From Streptomyces griseoluteus (GTDB lineage Bacteria; Actinomycetota; Actinomycetes; Streptomycetales; Streptomycetaceae), in the NCBI GenBank assembly GCA_000717735.1, contig JOBE01000038.1:62001-126000 (forward strand): 64,000 nucleotides of DNA, in the 5' to 3' direction. Shown here one piece after another: positions 55,816 to 64,000 of this stretch; the stretch's first letter is position 1; each line of letters starts with the position of its first letter. The notes below the pieces were generated by a model that was not told where the DNA came from, did no database searches, and saw only the letters and a list, made by a program, of their open reading frames with translations. Made by a program: the position numbers and the translations under genes.

Positions 55816-57363
55816 GTGAGCAGTACGACCATCTCGGAACGCGGTGACGCACGGAGACCGGGGGACGGCGAGGACGCCGACACCGCCGACGGGGGCCGGC
55901 TGCGCCGGGCGCTCGGCGGGGTCGCCCTCGTCGTCGGCGCCGGCACCGGGGCGCTGCTCGCGGTCGGCGCCTTCCTCGGCTTCTTCGTGCGCCCCACGTC
56001 GGACGACTGGTGTGCCCTCTGGAAGAGCCGGGACATGGGCGTCCTCGGCATCACCGCGGACTTCTACCGCACCCAGAACGGGCGTGTCACCAACGCCTTC
56101 CTGACCGGTCTGCTCTACTCCGACGACATGCGCGGGCCGAAACTGCTGCCCGCCCTCCTCGTGGTCGCGCTCGGCGTCGGCCTGTTCCTCCTCGCCCGGG
56201 AGGTGCTGCGCGCCCTGCGACTGCCGCTCCCGGTGGTGGCGACCGCGGCGGCGGTCCTGATGCTCGAAGCGCTGCTGTTCTTCGCCGGTACGCGCGCGTA
56301 CCAGGTCCTGCTCTGGGCGCCGGCCACGATCTCCCACACCGTGCCGAGCGTGATCGGCCTCTGGACCGTGCTCGGCGCCGTCTGGGCCGCGCGTCGCGGT
56401 GTGCGGTGGGCCAGGAGCGCGGCGGTGGTCTCGGTGTTCGTGATCGGGGCGGCGGTCGGCATGCTGAGCGAACCGTTCGCCCTGGTGGCCGGGGTGGTCG
56501 CGGTCACCGTGGGCGTCCTCTGTCTGCCCCGGTTCGGCTGGGCGCGGGACCGGTACGTGTCCACCTGGTGCGCGGCGGCCTGCCTCGGGCTCCTCTGCGG
56601 CCTCGTCCTCCTCTACACCTCACCGGGCGCGCGCTGGCGCCGTGCTCAGCGTCCGCAGGAGCATCTGTCGGCCGAGGGGATCGGGGAAGCGCTCCGCGAC
56701 TGGTGTCGCCTCTGGCTGACGGTCGGCGGCCAGTGGGCCTATCTGGGAGCCGTCGCCGTCGGCGTGCTGCTCGGCCTGGCGCTCGCCGCCGCCGGCCCCC
56801 GCCGGGCCGGGAGCGCCCGGCGCCGCCCCACGGGCCTCCCCCCGCACTCCGTGTTCCGCCTCGCCGTGCTCCTGCCGCTGCCGCTGATCGGCCTCGCCTC
56901 CCTGGCCGTCGTCTTCGGACTGCGCAGCGGCTACGGAGACGGTGGCTGGTCGTACGGCCGCGCCTGGGTGAGCTTCCTCCTGCCGCTGCTGCTCGCCCTC
57001 TGCGCGTACGGGGCGTGGGGCGGCCACCTTCTCGGACGGCGCCTCCTGGCCCCCGCGAGCCCCCGCCCCGCCGGGCGCGTCGCCGTCCTCGTGGCGGTCG
57101 GCGCGGTCGCCGTCGGCAGCACGGCAGCCCTGGTGCGGCCGGTGTACGACCTGACCACGAGCACGGTGGTGCGCGCCGTCGCCTGGGACCGCCAGGACGC
57201 CCGCATCCGGGAGGAGGCGGCGGCGGGTGCCCGCGAGGTCGCGTACCAGCCGCTCCTCATCGGGCTTCTCACCGAACCGCTCTTCGCGTCCTCGTACGAG
57301 CGGGACTGGGCGGCGCGGTGCACGGCCACGTACTACGGCGTGGACCGCATCCACCGGCCCTGA
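55816..57363 (+). CDS. DUF6056-type multi-pass membrane protein
   Basis: This 515-aa protein has about ten helices. After a disordered N-terminus and the first helix comes FVRPTSDDWCALWKS with SDDW and later RTQNGRVTN, the pattern of membrane proteins grouped as DUF6056 and resembling GT-C glycosyltransferases, where an early loop Asp is catalytic. A sugar transferase role is inferred. It lies among glycopolymer genes and starts with GTG. A strong terminator follows. Confidence 0.8.
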   Translation: MSSTTISERGDARRPGDGEDADTADGGRLRRALGGVALVVGAGTGALLAVGAFLGFFVRPTSDDWCALWKSRDMGVLGITADFYRTQNGRVTNAFLTGLLYSDDMRGPKLLPALLVVALGVGLFLLAREVLRALRLPLPVVATAAAVLMLEALLFFAGTRAYQVLLWAPATISHTVPSVIGLWTVLGAVWAARRGVRWARSAAVVSVFVIGAAVGMLSEPFALVAGVVAVTVGVLCLPRFGWARDRYVSTWCAAACLGLLCGLVLLYTSPGARWRRAQRPQEHLSAEGIGEALRDWCRLWLTVGGQWAYLGAVAVGVLLGLALAAAGPRRAGSARRRPTGLPPHSVFRLAVLLPLPLIGLASLAVVFGLRSGYGDGGWSYGRAWVSFLLPLLLALCAYGAWGGHLLGRRLLAPASPRPAGRVAVLVAVGAVAVGSTAALVRPVYDLTTSTVVRAVAWDRQDARIREEAAAGAREVAYQPLLIGLLTEPLFASSYERDWAARCTATYYGVDRIHRP

Positions 57364-57382
57364 GACCCGCGGACACGCGAAA

Positions 57383-57412
57383 GCGGGGCGCCCCGGACCC
57401 GGGGCACCCCGC
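57383..57412. terminator. terminator between DUF6056 gene and galE
   Basis: GCGGGG-C-GCCCCGG pairs with CGGGGC-A-CCCCGC around ACC, serving both convergent genes. Confidence 0.85.
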
Positions 57413-57425
57413 CTCAAGAAGAACG

Positions 57426-58418
57426 TCAGACGCCCGCGCGGACCGCGCGGTTCGCGCCCCAGCCCTCCCAGGCCGAGCTGATCATGGTGCGGACGTCGTG
57501 CTGCGCCTTCCAGCCCAGCTCGGACTCGATGCGCTCCGCCGACGCCACCACACGCGCCGGGTCGCCCGGGCGGCGCGGGGTGACCACGGGCTCGACGCTG
57601 TGCCCGGTGATCTCGTTGATCAGGTCGACCATCTCGCGCACCGACACGCCCTCGCCGCGCCCGATGTTGAGGGTCAGCGTGGCGGTCTCGCCGGCCTCGC
57701 CCGCCGCGGCGAGCGCACGGGCCGCGGCCAGGTGCGCGTCCGCGATGTCGGCGACGTGGATGTAGTCGCGGATGCAGGTGCCGTCCGGCGTCGGGTAGTC
57801 GTCACCGAAGATGCGCGGGGACTCGCCGGCGTCGAGACGCTCGAAGACCATCGGCACCAGGTTGAAGACGCCGGTGTCGGCGAGCTCCGGGGCCGCCGCG
57901 CCCGCCACGTTGAAGTAGCGCAGGCAGGCCGTGGACAGGCCGTGGGCCTTGCCGACGGCGCGCGCCATCCACTCGCCGACGAGCTTGGTCTCGCCGTACG
58001 GGCTGAGGGGCAGGCACTCGGTGTCCTCGGTGACGAGGTCCACGTCGGGCATGCCGTAGACGGAGGCGGAGGAGGAGAAGAGGAAGCTCTTCACGCCCGC
58101 GGAGGCCGCCGCGTCGAGGATGGTCTGGAGACCCGTCACGTTCTCGTGGTAGTAGAACAGCGGCTTCTCGACGGACTCGCCGACCTGCTTCTTGCCGGCC
58201 AGGTGGACGATGCCCTTGATCTGGTGCTCGCGCAGCACGCGGTCGAGGAACGCGCGGTCGAGGACCGTGCCCTCCTCGAGGACGATGCCCTCGGGAAGAC
58301 GCGCCGGGTTGCCGGTGCTGAGGTCGTCGACCACGACGACGTGCTCGCCGCCCTCGGTCATTGCTTTGACGACGTGGGAACCGATGTAACCGGCGCCGCC
58401 GGTGATGAGCCAGGTCAT
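57426..58418 (-). CDS. galE: UDP-glucose 4-epimerase
   Basis: GalE interconverts UDP-glucose and UDP-galactose with bound NAD. The 330-aa protein has the Rossmann motif GGAGYIGSH at 7-15, the SSSASVYG segment and the catalytic Tyr/Lys in YGETK. Length is normal for GalE. The start ATG at 58418 lies six bases after a TACACT -10 element, so the transcript is probably leaderless. Position among wall-polymer genes suggests supply of UDP-galactose. Confidence 0.93.
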   Translation of the reverse strand: MTWLITGGAGYIGSHVVKAMTEGGEHVVVVDDLSTGNPARLPEGIVLEEGTVLDRAFLDRVLREHQIKGIVHLAGKKQVGESVEKPLFYYHENVTGLQTILDAAASAGVKSFLFSSSASVYGMPDVDLVTEDTECLPLSPYGETKLVGEWMARAVGKAHGLSTACLRYFNVAGAAAPELADTGVFNLVPMVFERLDAGESPRIFGDDYPTPDGTCIRDYIHVADIADAHLAAARALAAAGEAGETATLTLNIGRGEGVSVREMVDLINEITGHSVEPVVTPRRPGDPARVVASAERIESELGWKAQHDVRTMISSAWEGWGANRAVRAGV

Positions 58419-58424
58419 TCCGAC

Positions 58425-58430
58425 AGTGTA
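58425..58430 (-). promoter_or_regulatory. -10 element of galE
   Basis: TACACT on the minus strand ends six bases before the galE ATG, the typical spacing of leaderless Streptomyces genes. Confidence 0.5.
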
Positions 58431-58483
58431 GCCACAGCCTCCGGGCCCTCCCGGAGGCCTGGAAGTGGCCCCGGACACGCCGA

Positions 58484-58515
58484 AGCCCCGCCCTGACGGG
58501 TGGTCGGGCGGGGCT
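58484..58515 (-). terminator. terminator of glycosyltransferase operon
   Basis: A perfect 10-bp stem AGCCCCGCCC/GGGCGGGGCT with a 12-base loop lies about 100 bases beyond the GT4 stop. The MITE-like element is inserted between gene and terminator. Confidence 0.8.
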
Positions 58516-58531
58516 CGTGCGTCACAGGGGT

Positions 58532-58617
58532 CTAGCGCCTCTCGTTGGGATCATGCCGGGCTCGCGGGGGTCTGGCACCGCACCCTGATCCGGCCTGATC
58601 CAAACGAAAGACCCTAG
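58532..58617. mobile_element. 86-bp MITE-like element flanked by CTAG
   Basis: The two ends are imperfect inverted repeats: GGGTCTTTCGTTTGGATCAG on one side and GCGCCTCTCGTTGGGATCAT on the other, identical at about 15 of 20 positions. CTAG is present at both outer borders (58532-58535 and 58614-58617). This suggests a non-autonomous element that duplicates a CTAG target, as IS5-type elements do. The right CTAG contains the TAG stop of the GT4 gene. There is no coding capacity. A related end fragment lies in rsmE at 12431. Confidence 0.78.
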
Positions 58618-59768
58618 CGCTCGATCTCCTCGAACGCCGCCTCCCACTGGTCGAGGACGTGCGGCAGCGCCAGGTGCGCGACGTGCTCGCGCCCGGCCCT
58701 GCCGTACCGCTGACGCATGTCGGCGTCGTCCATCAGCTCACCGAGCGCGGCGGCGAGCCCCGGCACGTCGGCCGGCGGCACCAGGGTGCCGGAGACGCCG
58801 TCCGCGACGAGCTCCCGGACACCGCCGGAGACGTCGAAGCTCACACACGGCACACCACAGGCGGCGGCCTCGGCCAGCGCCATCGGGCGGCCCTCGCGCT
58901 CACTGCTGATCGCGACGACGGACAGCTCGCGGTAGGCGGCGGCCATGTCCTGCGCCGTGCCCCGGAAGACGACCTGCTCGGCGACGCCGAGGTCCTCGGC
59001 GCGCATCCGGAGCTCGCCCTCCAGCGGGCCCTCGCCGAAGAGGTGCAGCTCCCAGCCGTCGCGGCCCTTGTGCGCCTGGGCGAAGGCCTCGATCATCCGG
59101 TCGTACCGCTTGATCGGGTCGAGCCGGCCGACCGCGCCGATCTTGCGGGTGTCGAGCGGGGCCAGTTCGTCCGGGAAGAACGGCAGCGGGTTCGGCATGA
59201 CCCGCACGTTCGGCACGCGCTGGTTGACGAACTCGACGGCGTCGCCCTCGGAGAGCACCAGGGTCTGTTCGAGCGCCGGGTAGTGGCGCCGGATCAGGCC
59301 CAGGTTGGCGCTCCGTTTCGCCTGCGCGAAGGACTCGTGGTACTGCCCGATGCCCTTGAGGTGACGCCACTTCAGCGGCAGGACCCAGTCCACCGCCCAC
59401 GGTGAGCCGAAGACGATGTAGCCGTCCTCGACCTCGGCCAGCTTCCGCTCGAACTCCGCCCGCGCGTTGTCGCGGTCGGTCCGGGCGCGTCGCGCGTCGG
59501 CGCGCCGGGCCAGGCTGATCCGGTCGCCGACCGTACGCACGGGCGGCTTGGGCTCGGAGGGCGCCGGGTAGAGCGTCGAGTGCCGGTACGCGCGCGTGGC
59601 GTTGTACGGGAAGGGCTCCGGGCTCGGCCGGATGCCGATCAGCTCGACGCGGTGGCCCCGCTCCCCCATGCCCTGGGCGAGGGTGTGCAGCACCCGCTGG
59701 GATCCGCCCATCGAGTCGACGTCGATGCCGACGAAGAACACGTTGCGGACAGGGGATGCCTCAGTCAT
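58614..59768 (-). CDS. GT4-family glycosyltransferase
   Basis: This 384-aa GT-B retaining glycosyltransferase begins VFFVGIDVDSMGGSQRVLHTL, with the C-terminal nucleotide-sugar site (EREGRPMALAEAAACGVPCV). The ATG at 59768 overlaps the preceding gene's end by eight bases. The stop TAG is formed by the CTAG at the MITE border. It is operonic with the bifunctional GT2/glycerophosphotransferase and most likely builds a wall glycopolymer. Confidence 0.9.
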   Translation of the reverse strand: MTEASPVRNVFFVGIDVDSMGGSQRVLHTLAQGMGERGHRVELIGIRPSPEPFPYNATRAYRHSTLYPAPSEPKPPVRTVGDRISLARRADARRARTDRDNARAEFERKLAEVEDGYIVFGSPWAVDWVLPLKWRHLKGIGQYHESFAQAKRSANLGLIRRHYPALEQTLVLSEGDAVEFVNQRVPNVRVMPNPLPFFPDELAPLDTRKIGAVGRLDPIKRYDRMIEAFAQAHKGRDGWELHLFGEGPLEGELRMRAEDLGVAEQVVFRGTAQDMAAAYRELSVVAISSEREGRPMALAEAAACGVPCVSFDVSGGVRELVADGVSGTLVPPADVPGLAAALGELMDDADMRQRYGRAGREHVAHLALPHVLDQWEAAFEEIER

Positions 59769-62544
59769 GGGTGCCGCCTTCGAAAAAAGCATCGACCACC
59801 ATCTTGCTGGCGTGGCCGGTCTCGTACGAGCAGAACATTTCCTGGAAGCGCGCGTACCGCTGGGCGTGGCGCTCCTGGGTGCCCTCGAGGTCCCGCACGG
59901 CGGCGGCGAGGTCCTCGGTGGTCGTCACCATCGGCCCCGGCGCGATCTCCTCGAGGTCGTAGTACGTGCCGCGGTCGCCGCCCTTGTACGCCTCGTAGTC
60001 GTCCGTGTAGAGGATTATCGGACGGCCGGTGTTGGCGTAGTCGAACATCAGCGACGAGTAGTCCGTGAGGACCGCGTCCGAGGCCAGCATCACGTCGTTG
60101 ATGTCGGCGTAGGACGAGCCGTCGCGCAGGAAGTGACCCAGCTCCGGGGCGATCTTGAACCGGTCGTACGGGTGGGTCCGCACGACGATGATCCACTCGT
60201 CGGAAAGGTGCGGGGCCAGCGACTCGAAGTCCACGCGCACCGACTGGCCGGTGCGGCGGGCCGCGTCACGGAAGGTCGGTGCGTAGAGCAGCACCTTCTT
60301 GTCGGCCGGGATGTTCAGGGCCTCGCGGACGGCGGCGGCCCTGGCCTGCTGCTCGGGCTCGGCCCAGCGCACCAGCACGTCGTTGCGCGGGTAGCCGGAG
60401 CGGATCAGGTCGGCCGAGACCTCGAAGGCCGGGACGAAGGTCCGCTCGAACTCGGCGCTCGGGCAGACGAGCGCGTCCCAGCGGCCCACCGCGGAGCGGA
60501 AGCGCCCCTTCTCGATGTCCGACGCGCCGCGCAGCGAGGGCACGTCGAAGCCCATCGCCTTGAAGGTCTGGCCGTGCCAGGTCTGCAGGTACCGGGTGCC
60601 CTTCGGCTTCGGGTACAGGTACGGCAGGTTGTGCGAGTCGACCCAGTAGGTGGCGCGGGCCAGCGCACGTCCGTACGCGAAGCTTCCGCGCTTGACGAGG
60701 GTGACGTCCTCGGGGAAGGACGAGCGGTCGCCGGAGTACGCCCAGACCACGTCGATCGGGAGGTTGCGGCGCTTGAGCTCCTCGTAGATGTAGCGCGGGC
60801 TGTCCGCGTAGCCGCGGCCCTCCATCGCCTCGAACACGGCGAGGCTGCGCTTGCGCGGGAGCTTGGACACGGCGTCGTACGCGGTGGCCTTGCCCTCGTT
60901 GCCGACGAGGATCTTCCTGACCTTGCCGACCTTGCCCTTGGCCTTGCGGGCGTAGGGGCCGAGCGGTTCGAGGGACTTCAGGACACCGGACCGCTGCCAG
61001 GTCACCTCCAGGCGTCCGGCACCCTTCTGCTCCGCCTTGACGCGGAGGTGGTGGATGCCGAACGTGTGGTACGTGACGGTGGCGCGGAAGTCCGGCTGGT
61101 CGTGCTTCGCCAGCAGGATGTCCGTACGGCGGGCGCCGTCGCGCTCCAGGGAGACCACGGGGTGGCGTCGGGTCGCCACGCCCACCTTGCCGACGGGCAC
61201 CTTGCGGAAGTCGAGCGCGGCCTTGGAGACGTACTGGCCCTCGCCCTCCGGGTGCAGGGTCAGCGGCACCGTGAGCGGCGTCTTGTGCGCGGCCAGCTTC
61301 ACCGAGGCCTTGGTGCCCTCGGTGATCAGACCGGCCGGGTCGAACGTGCGGATCTCCAGGTGCAGGACCGGGCCCCGCATCGACACGGAGGTCAGCTCGT
61401 GGCGGATGCGGCCGGTGGCGAGCACCTGGTCGCGCATGTACCACTCGCTGATGTCCAGCTCGCTGCGGCTGGTGTCGTCGGCGGGGGCGACGGCGCCCCA
61501 GTAGGTGACCTCGCCGTCCTCCGTCGTGAAGCGCGGGGCGAGCTGCGGCCGGCCCAGCTGGCGGGCGGCGACCTGGAGCTCGTCCAGGCGGCCGGTGCGC
61601 AGCAGGTGGATGCAGATGCGCTCCTCGCGGGAGAGCCGGGCGTAGGTCTCGTCGGAGATCTCGTCCAGGTACGGGTTGACCACGTCGGCGAACTCGGCGA
61701 CCCAGTCGGCGTCGCGGAACGGCAGGTCACCCAGGTACAGCCGGAAGTCGTGGCGGAGGAACTTGTAGTCCTTCTCCGGGCGCAGCTCCGCGCGGCCGTT
61801 CTCCTCGAACCAGGTGTCGATGAGCCGGGCCACGCCGATGCGGTCCGCGACGTTCTGGATCTTGTGACGGCTGGAGGAGATGGAGACGCTCTCGGGCGCC
61901 AGACGCCAGGTGTAGACCGACCACGGGACGACGGCGAAGGTCTCCGCGAGCGAGAAGGCCTGCGCGGAGAACAGCTGGTCCTCGTAGTGGATGCCCTCGG
62001 GGAAGGTGAGCGCGTTGTCCCGGATGAAGGCGGTCCGGTAGAGCTTGTTCGTCGACAGGTGGTCGAAGAAGTACTCGGGGCGCTCGGCGATGCCGTTCAC
62101 GACCCGCTTCTCGGTGAAGAGGTGCGGATACCAGAGGCCGGTGGTGTTCGACTCCTCGAAGAGGCGGGTCACCTCACCGGTGACGAAGTCGACGCCGGTC
62201 TCCTCGGCGACGAGCATCAGGCTCTTGCACGCGTGCCGGGGCAGCTCGTCGTCGCTGTCGAGGAACATGACGTACGGCGCGCGCGCGACCTCGATGCCGC
62301 GGTTGCGGGGCGCGCTGCAGCCACCACTGTTCTGCTCCAGGCGTACGTAGCGCACGCGCGGGTCGGACGCCTCGAGGGCGCGCGCGACGCGCTCGGTGCC
62401 ATCGGTCGAGCAGTCGTCGGCGATGATCACTTCGAGGTTGTTCAGGGTCTGGTCCAGAAGTGACCCAACCGCTCGCGGGAGCCGTTCCTCATCGTTGTAG
62501 ACGATGACGACGACGCTCACATCAGGGACGTCGCTAGTCGGCAT
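59761..62544 (-). CDS. fused GT2 / CDP-glycerol glycerophosphotransferase
   Basis: This 927-aa protein joins two enzymes. Residues 1-330 are a GT2 domain (SVVVIVYNDEERLPRAVGSL; FLDSDDELP as DxD). A middle part of about 200 residues looks beta-rich. Residues about 560-920 are a TagF/TagB-type glycerophosphotransferase (LQTWHGQTFKAMG, RTHPYDRFK, DYSSLMFDYANTGRPI). Such enzymes polymerise polyol phosphate units of teichoic-acid-like polymers. AGAGG lies seven bases before the ATG at 62544. Confidence 0.92.
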   Translation of the reverse strand: MPTSDVPDVSVVVIVYNDEERLPRAVGSLLDQTLNNLEVIIADDCSTDGTERVARALEASDPRVRYVRLEQNSGGCSAPRNRGIEVARAPYVMFLDSDDELPRHACKSLMLVAEETGVDFVTGEVTRLFEESNTTGLWYPHLFTEKRVVNGIAERPEYFFDHLSTNKLYRTAFIRDNALTFPEGIHYEDQLFSAQAFSLAETFAVVPWSVYTWRLAPESVSISSSRHKIQNVADRIGVARLIDTWFEENGRAELRPEKDYKFLRHDFRLYLGDLPFRDADWVAEFADVVNPYLDEISDETYARLSREERICIHLLRTGRLDELQVAARQLGRPQLAPRFTTEDGEVTYWGAVAPADDTSRSELDISEWYMRDQVLATGRIRHELTSVSMRGPVLHLEIRTFDPAGLITEGTKASVKLAAHKTPLTVPLTLHPEGEGQYVSKAALDFRKVPVGKVGVATRRHPVVSLERDGARRTDILLAKHDQPDFRATVTYHTFGIHHLRVKAEQKGAGRLEVTWQRSGVLKSLEPLGPYARKAKGKVGKVRKILVGNEGKATAYDAVSKLPRKRSLAVFEAMEGRGYADSPRYIYEELKRRNLPIDVVWAYSGDRSSFPEDVTLVKRGSFAYGRALARATYWVDSHNLPYLYPKPKGTRYLQTWHGQTFKAMGFDVPSLRGASDIEKGRFRSAVGRWDALVCPSAEFERTFVPAFEVSADLIRSGYPRNDVLVRWAEPEQQARAAAVREALNIPADKKVLLYAPTFRDAARRTGQSVRVDFESLAPHLSDEWIIVVRTHPYDRFKIAPELGHFLRDGSSYADINDVMLASDAVLTDYSSLMFDYANTGRPIILYTDDYEAYKGGDRGTYYDLEEIAPGPMVTTTEDLAAAVRDLEGTQERHAQRYARFQEMFCSYETGHASKMVVDAFFEGGTHD

Positions 62545-62752
62545 CCAAGTCCTCTCACAAGTGCGGGCGGCAACATCTGGCACGCGTTCCGGCCAGGCGC
62601 GGCGCTGCCTGCGCCATGGTCGATGGCGCACTACTGCCTTCAGTGGTGAAGGGTGCCGCCCCGCGCGTTCCATGGGCGCCACCCGGCGACCGGAAAGATT
62701 ACCCGGCAGGAGGAATTGTTCCATACCTGCTCTCCCGGACCTTCGGTGATGT
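62545..62752. other. 208-bp intergenic gap in glycopolymer operon
   Basis: No gene is seen. Local inverted repeats such as GCGCCATGG and CCATGGGCGC occur, and the region could carry a promoter for the downstream pair. Nothing specific can be assigned. Confidence 0.5.
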
Positions 62753-64000
62753 TCACCGCATCGCAAGCAGCCTCCGGAAGCGGCCCGACACCACCTGCCG
62801 GGCGCCGACCACACCGCCCGCGAACCGCAGGACGAGCCCGCGCCGCGCCGACGCCACGACCTGGACGAGCAGCACCCGGCCCAGTCGTCCGAGGACCATG
62901 CCACGCCGGTCCACGGCCCCCTGCGGGGCCCTGACCTCGGCGTTTCCGATCGTTCCCGCCGCACAGCGCAGCTCCGCACGGAGCGACCACGCGGCGAGCC
63001 GGCCCGCGCGGAGCAGCTTCGCGGTCGGCAGCGACACGGTCGCCGTCCAGCCCTCGTCGGCGGGAAGCAGCGGCGCGTCGAGGGCCACCTCGGCCGCCGA
63101 GACCCGCTCCGTGAAGACCACGCGCACCGCGGTGGGGCGCAGCTCGGCGACCCGCCCGTACAGATCGTGAACGGTCAGGGTCAGCCGGGTCGACGCGCCG
63201 ACGGTCACGGAACCGTCCACGGCCAGGGGCAGCTCGGCGGGCGCGATCTCCGCGAGACCCTCCAGGGGTACGTCGGCGGGAGCGGCGGCGAGGACCGGCG
63301 TGCCGTCCCCGGCGCGCGGGTACGGCGGGACGAGCCGGGGCAGGGGCGCGGCCAGCTCGACGAACCGGGTCAGCTCCCACCCCTCGGGCACGACGGCGAG
63401 CGCCGTGAGCGCGGCGTGCAGCCAGCGGGACGGCGCCTGGGCGTCGGCGACCGCTTCGGCCTCGAATCCGGACAGGTGGGCGCGGGTGGCCGTCCACCAG
63501 TCGGCCCGGTAGGCGGCGGTCCGCTGCGGCAGCTCGCGCAGGTACATGGGGAGGTCGTAGTCGAGGAACTTCGTCTGCGCGGCGCGGGCGAGCGCGGGGC
63601 GTCCCGCCGTACGGAACACGTCGAGGACGGCGGCGTGCGCGGCGATCCGGTGCTCCCAGTTGGCCAGGGAGGCGCGGCGCAGCGAGATCGACAGGGTGGC
63701 GGCCTGCCGCCGCACGTGCCACACGTAGACGGGGACGTCGGTGACGGCGAGCCGGGGGGCGGCGGCCTGCACCCGGGCGCTGAAGACGAAGTCCTCGTAG
63801 TGGAAGGCGCCGTCGGGGAAGCGGATGGCGTGCCGGTCGAGGAAGTCGCGGCGGTAGAGCTTGTTGACGGAGAGGGTGTCGAGGACGAACTCCGGGTGCT
63901 TCTCGACGCCGTCGAGGACGGTGCCGGGAAGCGTGGCGCCCTGGGACACGTCGTACAGCGAGGGCGCCCAGACGGTCTCCCGGCCTTCGGGGAGTTCGCG
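62753..64000 (-). CDS. GT2-family glycosyltransferase, 5-prime end missing
   Basis: The frame is open to the window end, so the start lies outside. The visible 415 residues include LDTLSVNKLYRRDFLDRHAI and FHYEDFVFSARV, matching the GT2 half of the adjacent bifunctional enzyme (DHLSTNKLYRTAFIRDNALT, HYEDQLFSAQ), then a beta-rich region and a basic C-terminal end. No glycerophosphotransferase domain follows. The catalytic DxD should lie upstream of the visible part. It is a paralogue of its neighbour's N-terminal half. Confidence 0.85.
   Translation of the reverse strand, partial: RELPEGRETVWAPSLYDVSQGATLPGTVLDGVEKHPEFVLDTLSVNKLYRRDFLDRHAIRFPDGAFHYEDFVFSARVQAAAPRLAVTDVPVYVWHVRRQAATLSISLRRASLANWEHRIAAHAAVLDVFRTAGRPALARAAQTKFLDYDLPMYLRELPQRTAAYRADWWTATRAHLSGFEAEAVADAQAPSRWLHAALTALAVVPEGWELTRFVELAAPLPRLVPPYPRAGDGTPVLAAAPADVPLEGLAEIAPAELPLAVDGSVTVGASTRLTLTVHDLYGRVAELRPTAVRVVFTERVSAAEVALDAPLLPADEGWTATVSLPTAKLLRAGRLAAWSLRAELRCAAGTIGNAEVRAPQGAVDRRGMVLGRLGRVLLVQVVASARRGLVLRFAGGVVGARQVVSGRFRRLLAMR

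Overview
The window is a 64 kb piece of a Streptomyces-type linear chromosome (Actinomycetota). The evidence is a very high GC content, frequent GTG starts with 4-nt stop/start overlaps, and a conserved core order: phoH-ybeY-corB-like; rsmE; hrcA-dnaJ2; hemW; lepA | rpsT; holA; comEC-comEA; leuS; nadD-LCP-rsfS; proA and proB. Nearly all of it is housekeeping DNA. The variable pieces are an inserted chloramphenicol-type exporter, a segment between two identical tRNA genes, and a cell-wall glycopolymer locus at the right end.

Layout. 0-9.9 kb: a DHA2 exporter facing the phoH-ybeY-CNNM-YjbR run, a PfkB kinase divergent from an MFS gene, then HIT-RNase Z-adenine deaminase. 9.9-14.3 kb: a minus-strand run of nitronate monooxygenase, rsmE, an AAA ATPase and a TPR membrane protein. 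The end of rsmE has been overwritten by a mobile-element remnant. 14.4-23 kb: hrcA-dnaJ2 under a CIRCE operator, an MBL hydrolase, DUF3097, a CmlR-like exporter with a long structured leader, hemW, and an acyl-CoA ligase. 23-30.5 kb: lepA and rpsT diverge; a 600-bp repeat-rich spacer precedes holA (minus strand); then a small acidic protein, a YceI protein and an ArsR-MFS pair. 30.6-39.4 kb: comEC-comEA, degV, a coiled-coil membrane protein, and leuS preceded by what looks like a classical leucine attenuator.

39.4-43.7 kb: two identical tRNA-Ala(GGC) genes in direct orientation bracket a GT87 mannosyltransferase-like gene, two small zinc-binding-type proteins and a divergent MFS/XRE regulator pair. 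43.8-47.6 kb: nadD, an LCP protein, rsfS and a histidine phosphatase that appears to start with CTG, plus a 53-aa membrane microprotein. 47.8-54 kb: an M48 protease, two related single-pass membrane proteins, proA, a small conserved protein and proB. 54.1-64 kb: GtrA, a polyprenyl-phosphate glycosyltransferase, a DUF6056 membrane protein, galE, a MITE-like element sitting on the stop codon of a GT4 gene, a fused GT2/CDP-glycerol glycerophosphotransferase, and a second GT2 gene cut by the window edge. Together with the LCP ligase and GT87 protein, this right end suggests synthesis of a wall-linked phosphate-containing glycopolymer.

The most notable signals beyond routine annotation are regulatory RNA and mobile-element effects: the leuS leader peptide with attenuator, the structured leader of the CmlR-like gene, two copies of one MITE end that each supply the stop codon of a gene (rsmE and a GT4 gene), and a CTG start fused to a stop codon. 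I found no phage, CRISPR array, secondary-metabolite cluster or complete insertion sequence.
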